A stretch of 64,000 nt of DNA from Streptomyces sp. CB02056 (GTDB lineage Bacteria > Actinomycetota > Actinomycetes > Streptomycetales > Streptomycetaceae): contig NZ_LIPD01000015.1 of assembly GCF_001905545.1 (NCBI RefSeq), positions 1-64,000 on the forward strand. The letters are read 5' to 3'. Every line of letters starts with the position of its first letter. The stretch's first letter is position 1. The notes beneath the pieces were generated by a model. The model saw only the letters and a list, made by a program, of their open reading frames with translations. It ran no database searches and was not told the origin of the DNA. Shown in pieces: positions 8,053 through 17,243 of this stretch. Made by a program: the position numbers and the translations under genes.

Positions 8053-8865
8053 GTGACCACCGAACCCGCGGAGCCGGTGCCCGCCGTGCCCGCCGCTCCG
8101 CCGCCGCCCGCCGTGCCGCCCGTCGCGCCCGAACCCGCCGTACCCGCCGCGCCGTTCGCACCCGAGGCCGGTGCCCCGAAGGCCCCGCGCGGCCCGCGCC
8201 GCCCCCGCCCCGTGCTGCTGACCGCCTGCGCCCTGGTGCTGGGCACCCTGGCCGGCGGCGGCGTCGGCTACGCCGTGCAGGCCCAGCGCCCGCCCACGCC
8301 GCTGCCGCCGCTCCAGGCCGCCCGCCCGGCCTACCCGGCCGAGCGGGTCGACCCGGCCGCCCTCGCCGCCGAGCAGCCCGCGCCGATCGGCATCGACGGC
8401 GACCTGACCAAGCTGCTGATCGGCGCCCCCGAGGGCAGCGCCCCCTGGGGGGACCACGCGGACAAGCCGAGCTGGGTCTCGATCGGCGAAATCGCCGAGG
8501 AGAAGAGCGGGGCGGCCGACACGTTCAAGGACCTCGCCTCGCGGGGCTTCCGGCGCGCGGCCGAGGTGAACTGGAAGAAGGACGGCGTCTTCTACCGCGT
8601 CCAGCTGGTCCAGTTCACCGAGGACCGCGCAGACGAGGCGAAGACCGGCTACTGGCCGCTGCCGTTCGCCGAGAGCGCCAACGGCGGCTACAAGGTGGAC
8701 ATCCTGCCCCGTCACTGGTCCGAGAGCACCGAGCAGTTCTACTACGGCGGGGCCCATGCCAAACGCGGCTCGGTGGAGATGACGATCGAGGTCTTCGACA
8801 CCAAGCCGGTGAACCCCGACACCCTCAAGGACCTCGCCAAGCGGCAGTGGGAGCGGCTGGTATGA
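8053..8865 (+). CDS. Membrane-anchored protein, paralogue 2 of 4
   Basis: A 270-aa protein starting at GTG 8053, 55 bp after paralogue 1; the gap is a pyrimidine-rich stretch. It has the same plan: a Pro/Ala N tail, a single helix (about 55-76, VLLTACALVLGTLAGGG) and an ectodomain. It diverges most in the first shared motif (DLTKLLIGAPEGSAPWG) but keeps the second (YRVQLVQFTEDRADEAK). The ectodomain is rich in Trp, Tyr and charged residues, and no Cys pair or catalytic motif is evident. It ends in ATGA, overlapping paralogue 3. Confidence 0.78.
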   Translation: MTTEPAEPVPAVPAAPPPPAVPPVAPEPAVPAAPFAPEAGAPKAPRGPRRPRPVLLTACALVLGTLAGGGVGYAVQAQRPPTPLPPLQAARPAYPAERVDPAALAAEQPAPIGIDGDLTKLLIGAPEGSAPWGDHADKPSWVSIGEIAEEKSGAADTFKDLASRGFRRAAEVNWKKDGVFYRVQLVQFTEDRADEAKTGYWPLPFAESANGGYKVDILPRHWSESTEQFYYGGAHAKRGSVEMTIEVFDTKPVNPDTLKDLAKRQWERLV

Positions 8866-9719
8866 ACGACGACACCGTGACCACCTCCGCTGCCGCTCCG
8901 GGCGCGCCCGAACCGGCACCCGAGGGTTCGCCCATCGGGTCCGCCGCGCCCACAGGCCCCGCCGCACCCGCAGGCCCGAGCCCCGCCTCCCGCCGCCTGC
9001 TGCGCGCGGGGGCCGCGACCGCCGCCGCCGCGCTGGTCGGTGTGGCCATCGGCGTGGGCATCATCAAGACCCAGTACGACGACCCCGCGCAGGCCACCGC
9101 CGCCGCCCCGTCCACCGGTCCCACCCCCACCGCGACCGCCACGCCGTACGGCGCCAAGTCCAACGGCAGCCACTTCGGTTCGATGCGCGACCTGCTGCTG
9201 CCCGTCCCGGCCGGCTACCGGCCCGGCCCGGACGACGGCGGCTACGGCCACGACAGCGAGCAGAACGGCGAGCAGCTGTCCGCCGAGATGGACGCCGACC
9301 TCCAGCAGCTCCCCAAGGACAAGCGCGACAAGATGCGCGCCTACTGGGAGGGCATGCACGTCAAGGCCTCCGGCGTGCGCACCTACCTCGCCGACGGGGA
9401 CGACCTGGTGATCGGCCTGAAGCTGCGCCAGTTCAACCAGCAGGAAGTGCAGCGGATCAACGAGTACACCGCGGTCTTCACCGGCGACACCGGCCTGTTC
9501 CGGGTCGGCCCGGCCGTCCCCGGGCACCCCGAGGCGCACTGCTACCTGATGCCGGCGCCGCCGTCCGCGCCGATCGACTACCTGGAGTGCTCGGCCGCCG
9601 AGGGCGACCTCCTGGTGGTCATGAGCGCCGAGGGCGTGGCGCCGCTGCCCAAGGACAAGATCGTCGCCCTGTTCACCCTCCAGCTCGACCGCCTCGCCCG
9701 CCCCGGAGCCTCCGTATGA
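8862..9719 (+). CDS. Membrane-anchored protein, paralogue 3 of 4
   Basis: A 285-aa protein starting at ATG 8862, which overlaps the previous stop as ATGA. It has an N-terminal Ala/Pro-rich segment, a helix near residues 48-70 (ATAAAALVGVAIGVGI) and an ectodomain opening with SMRDLLLPVPAGYRPGP, clearly the equivalent of DLRYFLLPIPAG in paralogue 1. The second motif is LVIGLKLRQFNQQEVQ. Two Cys (HCYLM and LECSA) late in the ectodomain may pair. Function unknown. Confidence 0.78.
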   Translation: MNDDTVTTSAAAPGAPEPAPEGSPIGSAAPTGPAAPAGPSPASRRLLRAGAATAAAALVGVAIGVGIIKTQYDDPAQATAAAPSTGPTPTATATPYGAKSNGSHFGSMRDLLLPVPAGYRPGPDDGGYGHDSEQNGEQLSAEMDADLQQLPKDKRDKMRAYWEGMHVKASGVRTYLADGDDLVIGLKLRQFNQQEVQRINEYTAVFTGDTGLFRVGPAVPGHPEAHCYLMPAPPSAPIDYLECSAAEGDLLVVMSAEGVAPLPKDKIVALFTLQLDRLARPGASV

Positions 9720-10735
9720 CCGACCACGCCACCCCGCCGCCCGCGCCCGCGAACGCGCCCGTGCCCGGGAAGGGGGCCGATCCGGTCCTGGAGGCGCTCG
9801 CCGCGCCCGTCGCCGAGCCCTTCGCCGCCGCCGAGGACCCCGCCGTCCTCGCGGAGCAGGAGGCCCGCCGCACCCGGCGCCGCAAGGCCGCGGTGCGCTG
9901 GAGCTGCGCCGTCCTGGTGTTCGCCCTCGCCGGCACCGGCAGCGCGCTGGCCGTCACCGCCCCCGACCGGACCGACCTGCCGGGCCTGGCCACCGCGAGC
10001 GACGGCCGCTACACCTTCGCGCCGCTGACGCTGCCTCCGCTGCCCGCGGGCCAGGAGGCCCCGGACGACAAGGGCAAGTCCCCGCACCACGCGGACCTGC
10101 GCTACCTGCTGCTGCCCGCGCCCAAGGAGGCCGGCGGCTCGCTGACCCCGCCGGTCTTCCCGGCGCCCACCGCGGCCGCCACCCCCTCGGGCTCGCCGAC
10201 CGCCTCCCCGTCGGCCCCGGCCTCCCCGGCGCCCTCGGACTCCGCGTCCGCCGGCGCCTCCGCCTCCGCCTCCGCCGCCGGATCCGCGTTCGGCCAGTGG
10301 GTGCCCTGCGACGCGATCGCCGACGAGCAGCAGGACCCGGTCAAGATGCGCTCCGTGCTGCTGGAGCACGCCTGCCGCGCGGCCACCGTCCGGGAGTGGA
10401 CCGCCTCCGACGGCACCCGCACCCAGATCCGGCTGCTGCGCTTCGGCTCCGTCCGGGAGTCCTGGGGCGCCTTCGCCGACGTGCGCTCCAAGGGCGGCCC
10501 CAAGGCCGCACCCTCCACCAAGGGCACCCCCCACGACGACTGGGACGCCCTCGACGGCAGCAGCCTGACCCTCGTGGAGTCCACCACGGCCGGCACCAAG
10601 GGCGCCCCCACCGCCCGCGTCGCCTACCTCTCGGCCGCCGACGTCGTCGCCGTCATCACCATGACCAACCCCGCCGGCGTGCCCACCGCGCCCTTCCGGC
10701 AGGTCGTCACCCTCCAGGGCGAACTGCTCGGCTGA
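9716..10735 (+). CDS. Membrane-anchored protein, paralogue 4 of 4
   Basis: A 339-aa protein with ATG 9716 again overlapping the previous stop (ATGA). The transmembrane helix lies around 62-84 (SCAVLVFALAGTGSALAV). The ectodomain holds DLRYLLLPAPKEAGG, then a long Pro/Ser/Ala insert absent from the others (about residues 145-195), and the second motif TQIRLLRFGSVRESWG. Two Cys (PCDAI and EHACRA) flank this. It is the last gene before a strong terminator, so the four are co-transcribed. Such an array of near-relatives could form a hetero-oligomeric surface complex; this is inference. Confidence 0.78.
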   Translation: MTDHATPPPAPANAPVPGKGADPVLEALAAPVAEPFAAAEDPAVLAEQEARRTRRRKAAVRWSCAVLVFALAGTGSALAVTAPDRTDLPGLATASDGRYTFAPLTLPPLPAGQEAPDDKGKSPHHADLRYLLLPAPKEAGGSLTPPVFPAPTAAATPSGSPTASPSAPASPAPSDSASAGASASASAAGSAFGQWVPCDAIADEQQDPVKMRSVLLEHACRAATVREWTASDGTRTQIRLLRFGSVRESWGAFADVRSKGGPKAAPSTKGTPHDDWDALDGSSLTLVESTTAGTKGAPTARVAYLSAADVVAVITMTNPAGVPTAPFRQVVTLQGELLG

Positions 10736-10746
10736 CCCGCTCCGTT

Positions 10747-10787
10747 CCGCCGGGCCGGCCCCCTTCCTGCGGGGGCCGGCCCGGCGG
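10747..10787 (+). terminator. Strong terminator of the paralogue operon
   Basis: A perfect 17-bp GC stem (10747-10763 with 10771-10787) and a 7-nt loop TTCCTGC, starting 11 bp after the last paralogue's stop codon. Confidence 0.85.
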
Positions 10788-10967
10788 CGTTCCCCGCCCG
10801 CGCGTCGTCCAACACCCCGTCCGTACAGGCCTTCTGACACAAGCCTTCTGGCGCAGGCCTTCTGGGACAGGATCGGGATATTTCCCGCACCGGCCCGTGA
10901 ACGACCCGCCCGTACGGTGATCGCACGCCGGTGAACCGCACCGCCGGGACGACAGCAGGAGACCCCC

Positions 10968-11621
10968 ATGCGCACGCGCCGCCTCGCCCTCACCGCCGCC
11001 GCCGTCGCGGCGATCGCCGCCACCGCCACGGCCTGCGGACCGGACAACAGCGACGCGGCCGCCCCCACCGCCCCCGTGACCAAGGCCGCCGCGCCCTCCG
11101 AGCCCGCCGCGCCCGCCACGGCCGCGCCGGCCGGAGCCGCACCGACGAAGACCGCCCCGCCCAAGTCCCCTGCCGCGCCCGCCGGTTCGGCATCCGCCGC
11201 GCCCGGCGACAAGAGCGGGTACGGCCAGGTCTGCGGTGCCAACGACCTGGACTTCGGCGCGAAGGCCGAAACCCAGGCCGGCGGCTACCTCCTGATCAGC
11301 GCCAAGGCCAAGTCGGGCATCACCTGCACGCTCCCCGCAGGCCACCCCGTCATCGCGTTCGGCTCGGGCGGCATCGAGGCCGCCGCCTTCGAGCACGGGG
11401 CGGGAGAGCAGATCACCCTGAGCGGCGCCAAGACCGTGTACGCGGGCATCATGACCAAGACCACCAAGGGCAACCAGGCGGTCCAGTACACCGACGTCAT
11501 CATCGGCATCGGCACCCCCGACCCGAACCCGGTGACCGTCCCCGTCGGCACCACCCCGGTCGACAAGCCGGTCGTCACCAACTGGCACACCCTGCCGAAG
11601 GACGCCGTCCCCGTCGGCTGA
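10968..11621 (+). CDS. Secreted lipoprotein, DUF4232-like
   Basis: A 217-aa lipoprotein. The Arg-rich signal (MRTRRLALT) and hydrophobic core end in ATAC-GP, a Streptomyces-style lipobox. A long Ala/Pro/Thr/Lys linker (~30-80) precedes a compact beta-rich domain with one Cys pair (VCGANDL and ITCTLPAG) and repeated ILG/VVV-type strands. This matches the actinobacterial DUF4232 layout as I remember it. The ATG at 10968 has an AGGAGA-type site upstream. It is probably monocistronic, with a terminator of the previous operon between them. Function unknown. Confidence 0.8.
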   Translation: MRTRRLALTAAAVAAIAATATACGPDNSDAAAPTAPVTKAAAPSEPAAPATAAPAGAAPTKTAPPKSPAAPAGSASAAPGDKSGYGQVCGANDLDFGAKAETQAGGYLLISAKAKSGITCTLPAGHPVIAFGSGGIEAAAFEHGAGEQITLSGAKTVYAGIMTKTTKGNQAVQYTDVIIGIGTPDPNPVTVPVGTTPVDKPVVTNWHTLPKDAVPVG

Positions 11622-11733
11622 CACATCGTCATCTCGCGGTCCCCGCAGGTGAGATGAAGGTTGACGTCAGCGCGGTGACAGTGCGGCCCGGCACCTTCGA
11701 GAGGTCCGGACCCACCCCTCGCGAGGAGCACCC

Positions 11734-12396
11734 ACGACGATCACCCTCCGGCCGGGAATCACCGTGCTGTTCACCGGCGACTCGACCACCGACTGCCGCC
11801 GCCGGGAGAGCGGGGACGGCCTCGGACACGGCTACCCGCTGCGCGTCGCGGGCGAGTGGGCCCACCGCCACCCCGACCGGCCGGTGACCTGGCTGAACAC
11901 CGCGAACGCGGGCGACAAGGTGACGGACCTGGAAGCCCGCTGGCAGGCGGACGTCCTCGACGCGCGCCCGGACGTCGTCTCGATCCTCGTCGGGGTCAAC
12001 GACGCGGGCCGGCGCATCCTCGACCCGCGGGGGTACCCGATCCCCGCCGAACGCTTCGAGGCGGGCTACGACCGCCTCCTCGCGCCCCTCGCCGAAGCGG
12101 GCACGGAACTCGTCCTCATCGAGCCGTTCCTCCTGCCGATCCGCGGCACCGTCGAGGCCGGCGCCGCGCTCATCGGCGAGAAGGAACGCGAGCGGTGGCG
12201 CGCCGACCTGGACCCGAAGATCCGGGCCGTCCGCAGGCTCGCCCGCCGCTACGGGGCCCACCTGCTCGCCGCCGACGGCAGGTTCGCCGAACTCGCCGCG
12301 ACGAGCGGGGCGGAGCACTGGGCCGAGGACGGCGTCCATCCGACGCCGGCCGGCCACGCCGCCCTCGCGGCGGCCTGGCTGCGGCTGGTCGCCTGA
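11734..12396 (+). CDS. SGNH/GDSL-type hydrolase (apparent ACG start)
   Basis: SGNH-fold esterase/lipase-like hydrolase. Block I is FTGDSTTD with the nucleophilic Ser, the Gly/Asn blocks are NTANAGDK and VGVNDAG, and block V is EDGVHPTPAGH with the catalytic Asp-x-x-His. Family members usually begin TITLRPG-x-x-VLFTGDS. That N terminus is encoded here (ACG ATC ACC CTC CGG) but the codon in the initiator place, 11734, is ACG rather than ATG, with GAGGAG five bases upstream. The first orthodox codon is GTG 11764, which would delete the first beta strand and has no ribosome site. No signal peptide is visible, so it is probably cytoplasmic. Function is confident, the start less so. Confidence 0.82.
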   Translation, partial: TTITLRPGITVLFTGDSTTDCRRRESGDGLGHGYPLRVAGEWAHRHPDRPVTWLNTANAGDKVTDLEARWQADVLDARPDVVSILVGVNDAGRRILDPRGYPIPAERFEAGYDRLLAPLAEAGTELVLIEPFLLPIRGTVEAGAALIGEKERERWRADLDPKIRAVRRLARRYGAHLLAADGRFAELAATSGAEHWAEDGVHPTPAGHAALAAAWLRLVA

Positions 12397-12428
12397 CCGG
12401 GTTCGGGCCTGCCGCCGGGCCCCCGCCG

Positions 12429-13586
12429 TCAGCCCCGCAGCCGCGCCGCCACCGGCCGGTGGTCGCTGGGGGTGGCGGGCAGGGTCCAGGTGGCGGTGGC
12501 GGGGAGATCGCGGGTGAGGATGTGGTCGATCCGGGCCAGGGGGAGGGCGGACGGCCAGCTGAAGCCGAAGCCGCTGCGCGCGGGGGTGAGGCGGCTGGTG
12601 AGCGGGGCGAGGGCGCGGTCGTCGGCGGCGGTGTTGAGATCGCCCAGCAGCAGGACCCGGCGCAGCGGTTCGGCGTCCAGGGCCTGGCCGAGGGCGGCGA
12701 TGTCGCGGTCGCGGTGGGCGGTGGCGAAGCCGGTGGCGGTCATCCGCACCGAGGCGAGGTGGGCGACGTAGACGGCCAACGGCCCGGCGGGGGCGCTGAC
12801 TTCGGCCCGCAGGGAGCGGTTCCAGCCGGGGTCGATGACCAGCCGCCGGGACTCCGTCACCGGGTAGCGGCTCCACAGCGCGACGGTGCCGGTGCGGGCG
12901 TGGTGGGGCAGCGCCTTGTCCAGCACGCCCTGGTAGGCGGGCAGGGCGGCGTCGGTGACCTCCTCCAGCGCGACCAGGTCCGGGCTGGCGGCGAGCAGGG
13001 CGCGGGCGGTGCCGGCCGGGTCCGGGTTGGCGGCGTTCACGTTGTGGGTGACCACCGTCAGCCCCGGCCCGCCGCTCCCGCCCGTCGACGCCCCGTGCGC
13101 CGGAGCCCCGCCGCCCAGCAGCAGCGGCCCGAACGCCACCGCCCACACCACCGCCAGCACCCCGCCCGCGCAGGCCGCCGCCGGTGCCCGGCGCAGCGCC
13201 GCGCACAGCAGCGCCGCCACCGCCACCAGGGCGCTCCAGGGCAGGGCGCTCTCCCACAGGCTGCCCAGGCCCACGCCCAGTTCCGGCACCAGCCGGTGGC
13301 CGCCCAGGGCGAGCGCGGTGAGCAGCCCGAGCGCGGCGGGCACGCGCCCGCGCCGCCACCGGGGGACGGCGCGCCAGCGGGGCACGGCCCGTCGGCGGGG
13401 TGCGGCTTGTCGGCGGGGTTCGGCTTGTCGCCCCCGTGCGGCCCGTTGCCCTCGTGCGGCCGGCCACCCGGGTGCGGCCAGCCACCGGCGTACGGCCCAC
13501 CACCCGGGTGCGGACCGTCGCCGGGACGGCCGGGCGGCCCCGTCGGGTGCCTCGGCGGGCGTGTCGGAACCGGCGGGAGCGGTCAC
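12429..13586 (-). CDS. Endonuclease/exonuclease/phosphatase (EEP) family membrane protein
   Basis: A 385-aa protein from GTG 13586, chosen for the GAGGGG site upstream. An Arg/Ala/Pro-rich N tail (1-95) has reiterated WRAVPRWR-like units. Two or three helices follow (about 97-180), then the EEP domain: VVTHNVNA, LVALEEVTD (catalytic Glu), VYVAHLAS, LLLGDLNTA (Asp/Asn), IDHILTRD and TPSDHRPVAARL (catalytic Asp-His). The active-site set is complete. Its substrate could be a phospholipid, nucleotide or phosphoester. It lies 11 bp after the VanY-like gene, so the two are co-transcribed. Confidence 0.87.
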   Translation of the reverse strand: MTAPAGSDTPAEAPDGAARPSRRRSAPGWWAVRRWLAAPGWPAARGQRAARGRQAEPRRQAAPRRRAVPRWRAVPRWRRGRVPAALGLLTALALGGHRLVPELGVGLGSLWESALPWSALVAVAALLCAALRRAPAAACAGGVLAVVWAVAFGPLLLGGGAPAHGASTGGSGGPGLTVVTHNVNAANPDPAGTARALLAASPDLVALEEVTDAALPAYQGVLDKALPHHARTGTVALWSRYPVTESRRLVIDPGWNRSLRAEVSAPAGPLAVYVAHLASVRMTATGFATAHRDRDIAALGQALDAEPLRRVLLLGDLNTAADDRALAPLTSRLTPARSGFGFSWPSALPLARIDHILTRDLPATATWTLPATPSDHRPVAARLRG

Positions 13587-13597
13587 GGCGCGCCCCC

Positions 13598-14284
13598 TCA
13601 CCCTGCGGCGTCCGGCAGCGGCGCCGGGCAGGTCCCGCCCGGCGTCGTGAGCAGTTCGAAGTGCCAGATCTCGTTGGCGTACACCTGGCACAGCCCGTAC
13701 CGGGCGCCGTTCTGGATCAGCCAGTAGTCGGCGCTGGTCGGGCCGACGTCCACCGCCTTGCCGCTGACGTGCGCGGACTTCTCCGGCGTGTTGACGAACT
13801 TCCGGGCCTGCTCCAGGCTCCCGTACGTGACCACCCCCCGGTCCAGCAGCCGCTGCTGGTAGGCCTTGCTGCGCCAGCCGGAGGTGACGGTCATCTCGAT
13901 GCCCTTGGCCCGCGCGTCGACGGCCGCCTGCTGCAGGGCCTCGCGCAGCGGACCGTCCAGGTTGCCCACGGCGGGGGAGCCGGTGTCGGAGGGGGTCAGC
14001 GTCCGGCCGTCGGGTATCTCCCCGTCCGCCTCCGCCTCCGTCGTGACGGGCGGGGCGGTGACGGGCTGGGCGGTGACGGTGGCCGCCAGGGTGCGCAGGA
14101 CGGCCTCGGTGCCCGGCGGGTCGGCGGCGCACGCCCCGGCCAGGGCCAGCACCGCCGTCGCGGCGGCGCCCGCGGCCAGCCGCCGCTGCCGTCCGCTCCG
14201 TGCGCTCGTCCCCGTGGCCGTCCCCGTCTCCGTGCCCGTGGCCGTGCTGGTCCCCGTCTCCGTCGGGGTGTCCGTCGTGTCCAT
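13598..14284 (-). CDS. VanY-type D-alanyl-D-alanine carboxypeptidase lipoprotein (M15)
   Basis: A 228-aa protein from ATG 14284 (GGGAGGCAGGAA upstream). The N tail is made of Thr/Gly/Glu repeats, then a hydrophobic stretch ending in LAGAC, a lipobox. The M15 zinc peptidase core is intact: SGWRSKAYQQRLL, SAHVSGKAVDV (Zn His and Asp) and EIWHFEL (Glu-x-x-His). Enzymes of this family trim the terminal D-Ala from peptidoglycan stems outside the cell. It diverges from an OmpR-type regulator/kinase pair (14429-16302), an arrangement suggesting control by that pair. Confidence 0.92.
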   Translation of the reverse strand: MDTTDTPTETGTSTATGTETGTATGTSARSGRQRRLAAGAAATAVLALAGACAADPPGTEAVLRTLAATVTAQPVTAPPVTTEAEADGEIPDGRTLTPSDTGSPAVGNLDGPLREALQQAAVDARAKGIEMTVTSGWRSKAYQQRLLDRGVVTYGSLEQARKFVNTPEKSAHVSGKAVDVGPTSADYWLIQNGARYGLCQVYANEIWHFELLTTPGGTCPAPLPDAAG

Positions 14285-14428
14285 TTCCTGCCTCCCGGTG
14301 GTGCTCGTCCGTTGCCGGACCATTGGAGGAAAGTCGGTGTTGCGAGGACGTCTGCGCAGGCCGATACGTTTTCGATAGGCCCCATCGGGTCCAATGGGTA
14401 CGAACAGCGGAGCGAGGGAGAACGGCAC

Positions 14429-15108
<680 letters not shown>

Positions 15109-15112
<4 letters not shown>

Positions 15113-16302
15113 ACCCCGACCCCGGTCCCGGTTCCGCCTCCGCCTCCGGACGCCGTACGGGCGGACGCCGCACCGGAACCCGCCCGCGCCGGCTGACCGC
15201 CCGGATGCGCCTGACCCTCAGCTACACCCTCTTCGCCGTCACCGCCGGCGTCCTCTGCCTCGCCGTCGTCTACGTCGGCATGCGCTACGTGCCCAACTAC
15301 CCCCTCACCTCCTCCAACCCGCGCTACCGCTCCGACGCCCCCTCCCGCCAGGAGATCCTGCGCTCCCTGCTCACCGCCAGCGGCTACGCCCTGGCCCTGC
15401 TGACCGCCGTCGGCCTGGTCGGCGGCTGGCTGATCGCCGGCCGGGTGCTGCGCCCGCTGCAGGACATCACCCGCGCCGCCCACCGCGCCGCGGGCGGGGC
15501 ACTGGAACACCGCATCGCCCTCACCGGGCCGCGCGACGAGTTCACCGACCTCTCCGACGCCTTCGACGAGATGCTCGCCCGCCTCCAGCACTCCTTCGAG
15601 GCCCAGCAGCGCTTCGCCGCCAACGCCTCCCACGAACTGCGCACCCCGCTGGCGATCACCCGCACCATGCTCCAGGTCGCCGCCGCCGACCCGGCCGGCC
15701 AGGACTGGGGCCGGCTCGTCAGCCGCCTCCAGGACACCAACCAGCGCGGCATCGAGATCAGCGAGGCCCTGCTCCAGCTCGCCGACCTCGGCCACGCCCC
15801 GCCCGACCTCGCCCCCACCGACCTCGCCACCGCCACCGGCGAGGCACTGGCCGCCGTCCGCGACGAGGCCCGGGCCCTCGGCGTCACCCTCACCGCCGAC
15901 CTGCGCCCCGCCCCGACCACCGGCAACCCCGTCCTGCTGCGCCAGGCGGCCGTCAACCTGCTGCACAACGCGCTGCGGCACAACCTGCCGACCGGCGGGC
16001 GGGTCACCGTCGCCACCGGGGCCGACTCCGAACGGCCCGGGCGGGTACGCCTGACCGTCGCCAACACCGGCCCCCAGCTGACGGCGGAGGCCGTGGCCAC
16101 CTTCACCGAACCGTTCCTGCGCGGCCGCGGCCGCACCGCCGAGACCGACCCGGCCCGCCGCGGCCACGGCCTGGGCCTGGCCATCGTCGCCGCCGTCACC
16201 GACGCCCACCACGGGGCCCTCCACCTCGCCCCCGAACCCGCCGGCGGCCTCCGCGCCACCCTCGACCTGCCGGGCCTGCCCGGTCTGCCCGGCTCTCGTT
16301 GA
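15109..16302 (+). CDS. HAMP-containing sensor histidine kinase
   Basis: A 397-aa kinase. Two transmembrane helices (about 38-60 and 90-118) enclose a short ~30-residue extracellular loop containing NYPLTSSNPRYRSD. Then come a HAMP linker (RVLRPLQDITRAAHR), HisKA with NASHELRTPLA (phospho-His) and HATPase_c with NLLHNALRHN, a degenerate D-box and HGLGLAIV. The tiny sensor loop suggests membrane- or partner-mediated sensing as in intramembrane-type kinases. The start is GTG 15109, coupled to the regulator. Confidence 0.93.
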
Positions 16303-16339
16303 CGTCACGGTGAAAGCGCCGTGTGGGAAGGTGGCGGCC

Positions 16340-16585
16340 ATGCCGCAGCTCGGTCGCCGCCTCCGTTCCCTCCGGTTCACGCTCGGGCTCGCTCCGACGG
16401 GCTTCGCCGCGAGCCGGGAGACGGGCGACCCGGCCCTGGAGCACGCCCTGGCCGACACGGCGACGCTCTGCGGCATCCCCCGGCGCCGGGTGACGGTCTA
16501 CCGGCATCCGTTCGTCGCGAGGAAGCGGCCTGGAAGCTGCCCGCAGTGCAGGGCGAAGGCCGTCGACGCCCCGTCCGGGCCCTGA
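16340..16585 (+). CDS. Small hypothetical protein
   Basis: An 81-aa product from ATG 16340, preceded by GGAAGGTGG. It is basic, starting PQLGRRLRSLRF, with a C-terminal CPQC pair that could bind zinc. No family is recognised. It follows the kinase by 37 bp and may be the degraded end of something longer; codon pattern and ribosome site give only modest support. Confidence 0.4.
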   Translation: MPQLGRRLRSLRFTLGLAPTGFAASRETGDPALEHALADTATLCGIPRRRVTVYRHPFVARKRPGSCPQCRAKAVDAPSGP

Positions 16586-16719
16586 GCGGAGGCGTCCTCG
16601 GAGCCGACCTCGAACGCTTGAAGCCGCGCTCGAACCCGACCGGGACGGCCGTACCGCCTGCCGTCGCCGAGTACGACCGGTCGCCGAGCACGACCGCAGG
16701 CGTCCGCCGCCGATCGTCC

Positions 16720-17100
16720 TCAGCCGGTCACGGGGAAGCGGTCGATGTTGCGTTCCACCCAGGTGCGCAGGTGTGCCAGCGGGGCGCAGGCGTCCACGCC
16801 CAGCGGGGTGAGGCTGTACTCGACCCGCGGGGGGACCTCGGCGTGGATCTCGCGGTGGACCAGGCCGTGCTCCTCCAGCCTGCGCAGGGTCTGGGTGAGG
16901 ACCTTCGGGCTGACGCCCTGCAGGCGGGTACGCAGTGCGCCGAAGCGCTGCGGGCCGTCCTCCAGGGCACCCAGGGCGAGGGCGCTCCACTTGTTGGCCA
17001 GCAGGTCGAGCATGTCGCGGCAGGGGCAGGCCGCGGCGTAGACGGACTTGGGGTCGGTGCAGTCGGGGGCGTGGGTCTTCGCCGTACGGGTCGTCGTCAC
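16720..17100 (-). CDS. HxlR family winged-helix regulator
   Basis: A 126-aa regulator with the HxlR layout: an N-terminal Cys cluster (CTDPKSVYAAACPCRD), NKWSALALGALEDGPQRFGAL, SPKVLTQTLRRLEEHGLV (recognition helix) and PRVEYSLTPLG. HxlR proteins are dimers, several sensing quinones, aldehydes or electrophiles through Cys; three Cys lie in the first 30 residues here. It diverges from a zinc-type quinone oxidoreductase (17244-18311), and the shared 143-bp interval holds phased GGTAC(C) sites. Control of that reductase is a good inference. Confidence 0.93.
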   Translation of the reverse strand: MTTTRTAKTHAPDCTDPKSVYAAACPCRDMLDLLANKWSALALGALEDGPQRFGALRTRLQGVSPKVLTQTLRRLEEHGLVHREIHAEVPPRVEYSLTPLGVDACAPLAHLRTWVERNIDRFPVTG

Positions 17101-17108
17101 GCGCCGAT

Positions 17109-17157
17109 GGTACCCATTGGTACCCGTCGGGTACTGCTTCGGTACCCAACAGGTACC
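17109..17157. promoter_or_regulatory. Five helically phased GGTAC(C) sites between HxlR and its divergent target
   Basis: GGTACC begins at 17109, 17119, 17141 and 17152, and GGTAC at 17130. The spacings of 10, 11, 11 and 11 bp put all five on one face of the helix. ATTGGTACC (17116-17124) and GGTACCAAT (17152-17160) also form a long inverted repeat. The cluster directly abuts the HxlR start, so it is very likely the operator for that regulator. Confidence 0.7.
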
Positions 17158-17243
17158 AATGGTCCTTGCGGGTAACCACTACCTTCCGCATACCGTCTCC
17201 GACGTGCCCGGACACCCCGGGCGCCCCGAGGAGGAGAGCCCTG

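Noticed and set aside
16303..16325. A terminator after the OmpR-type kinase
   Set aside because: Only a short CACGG/CCGTG pairing exists around 16306-16323, below what the other terminators in the window show.
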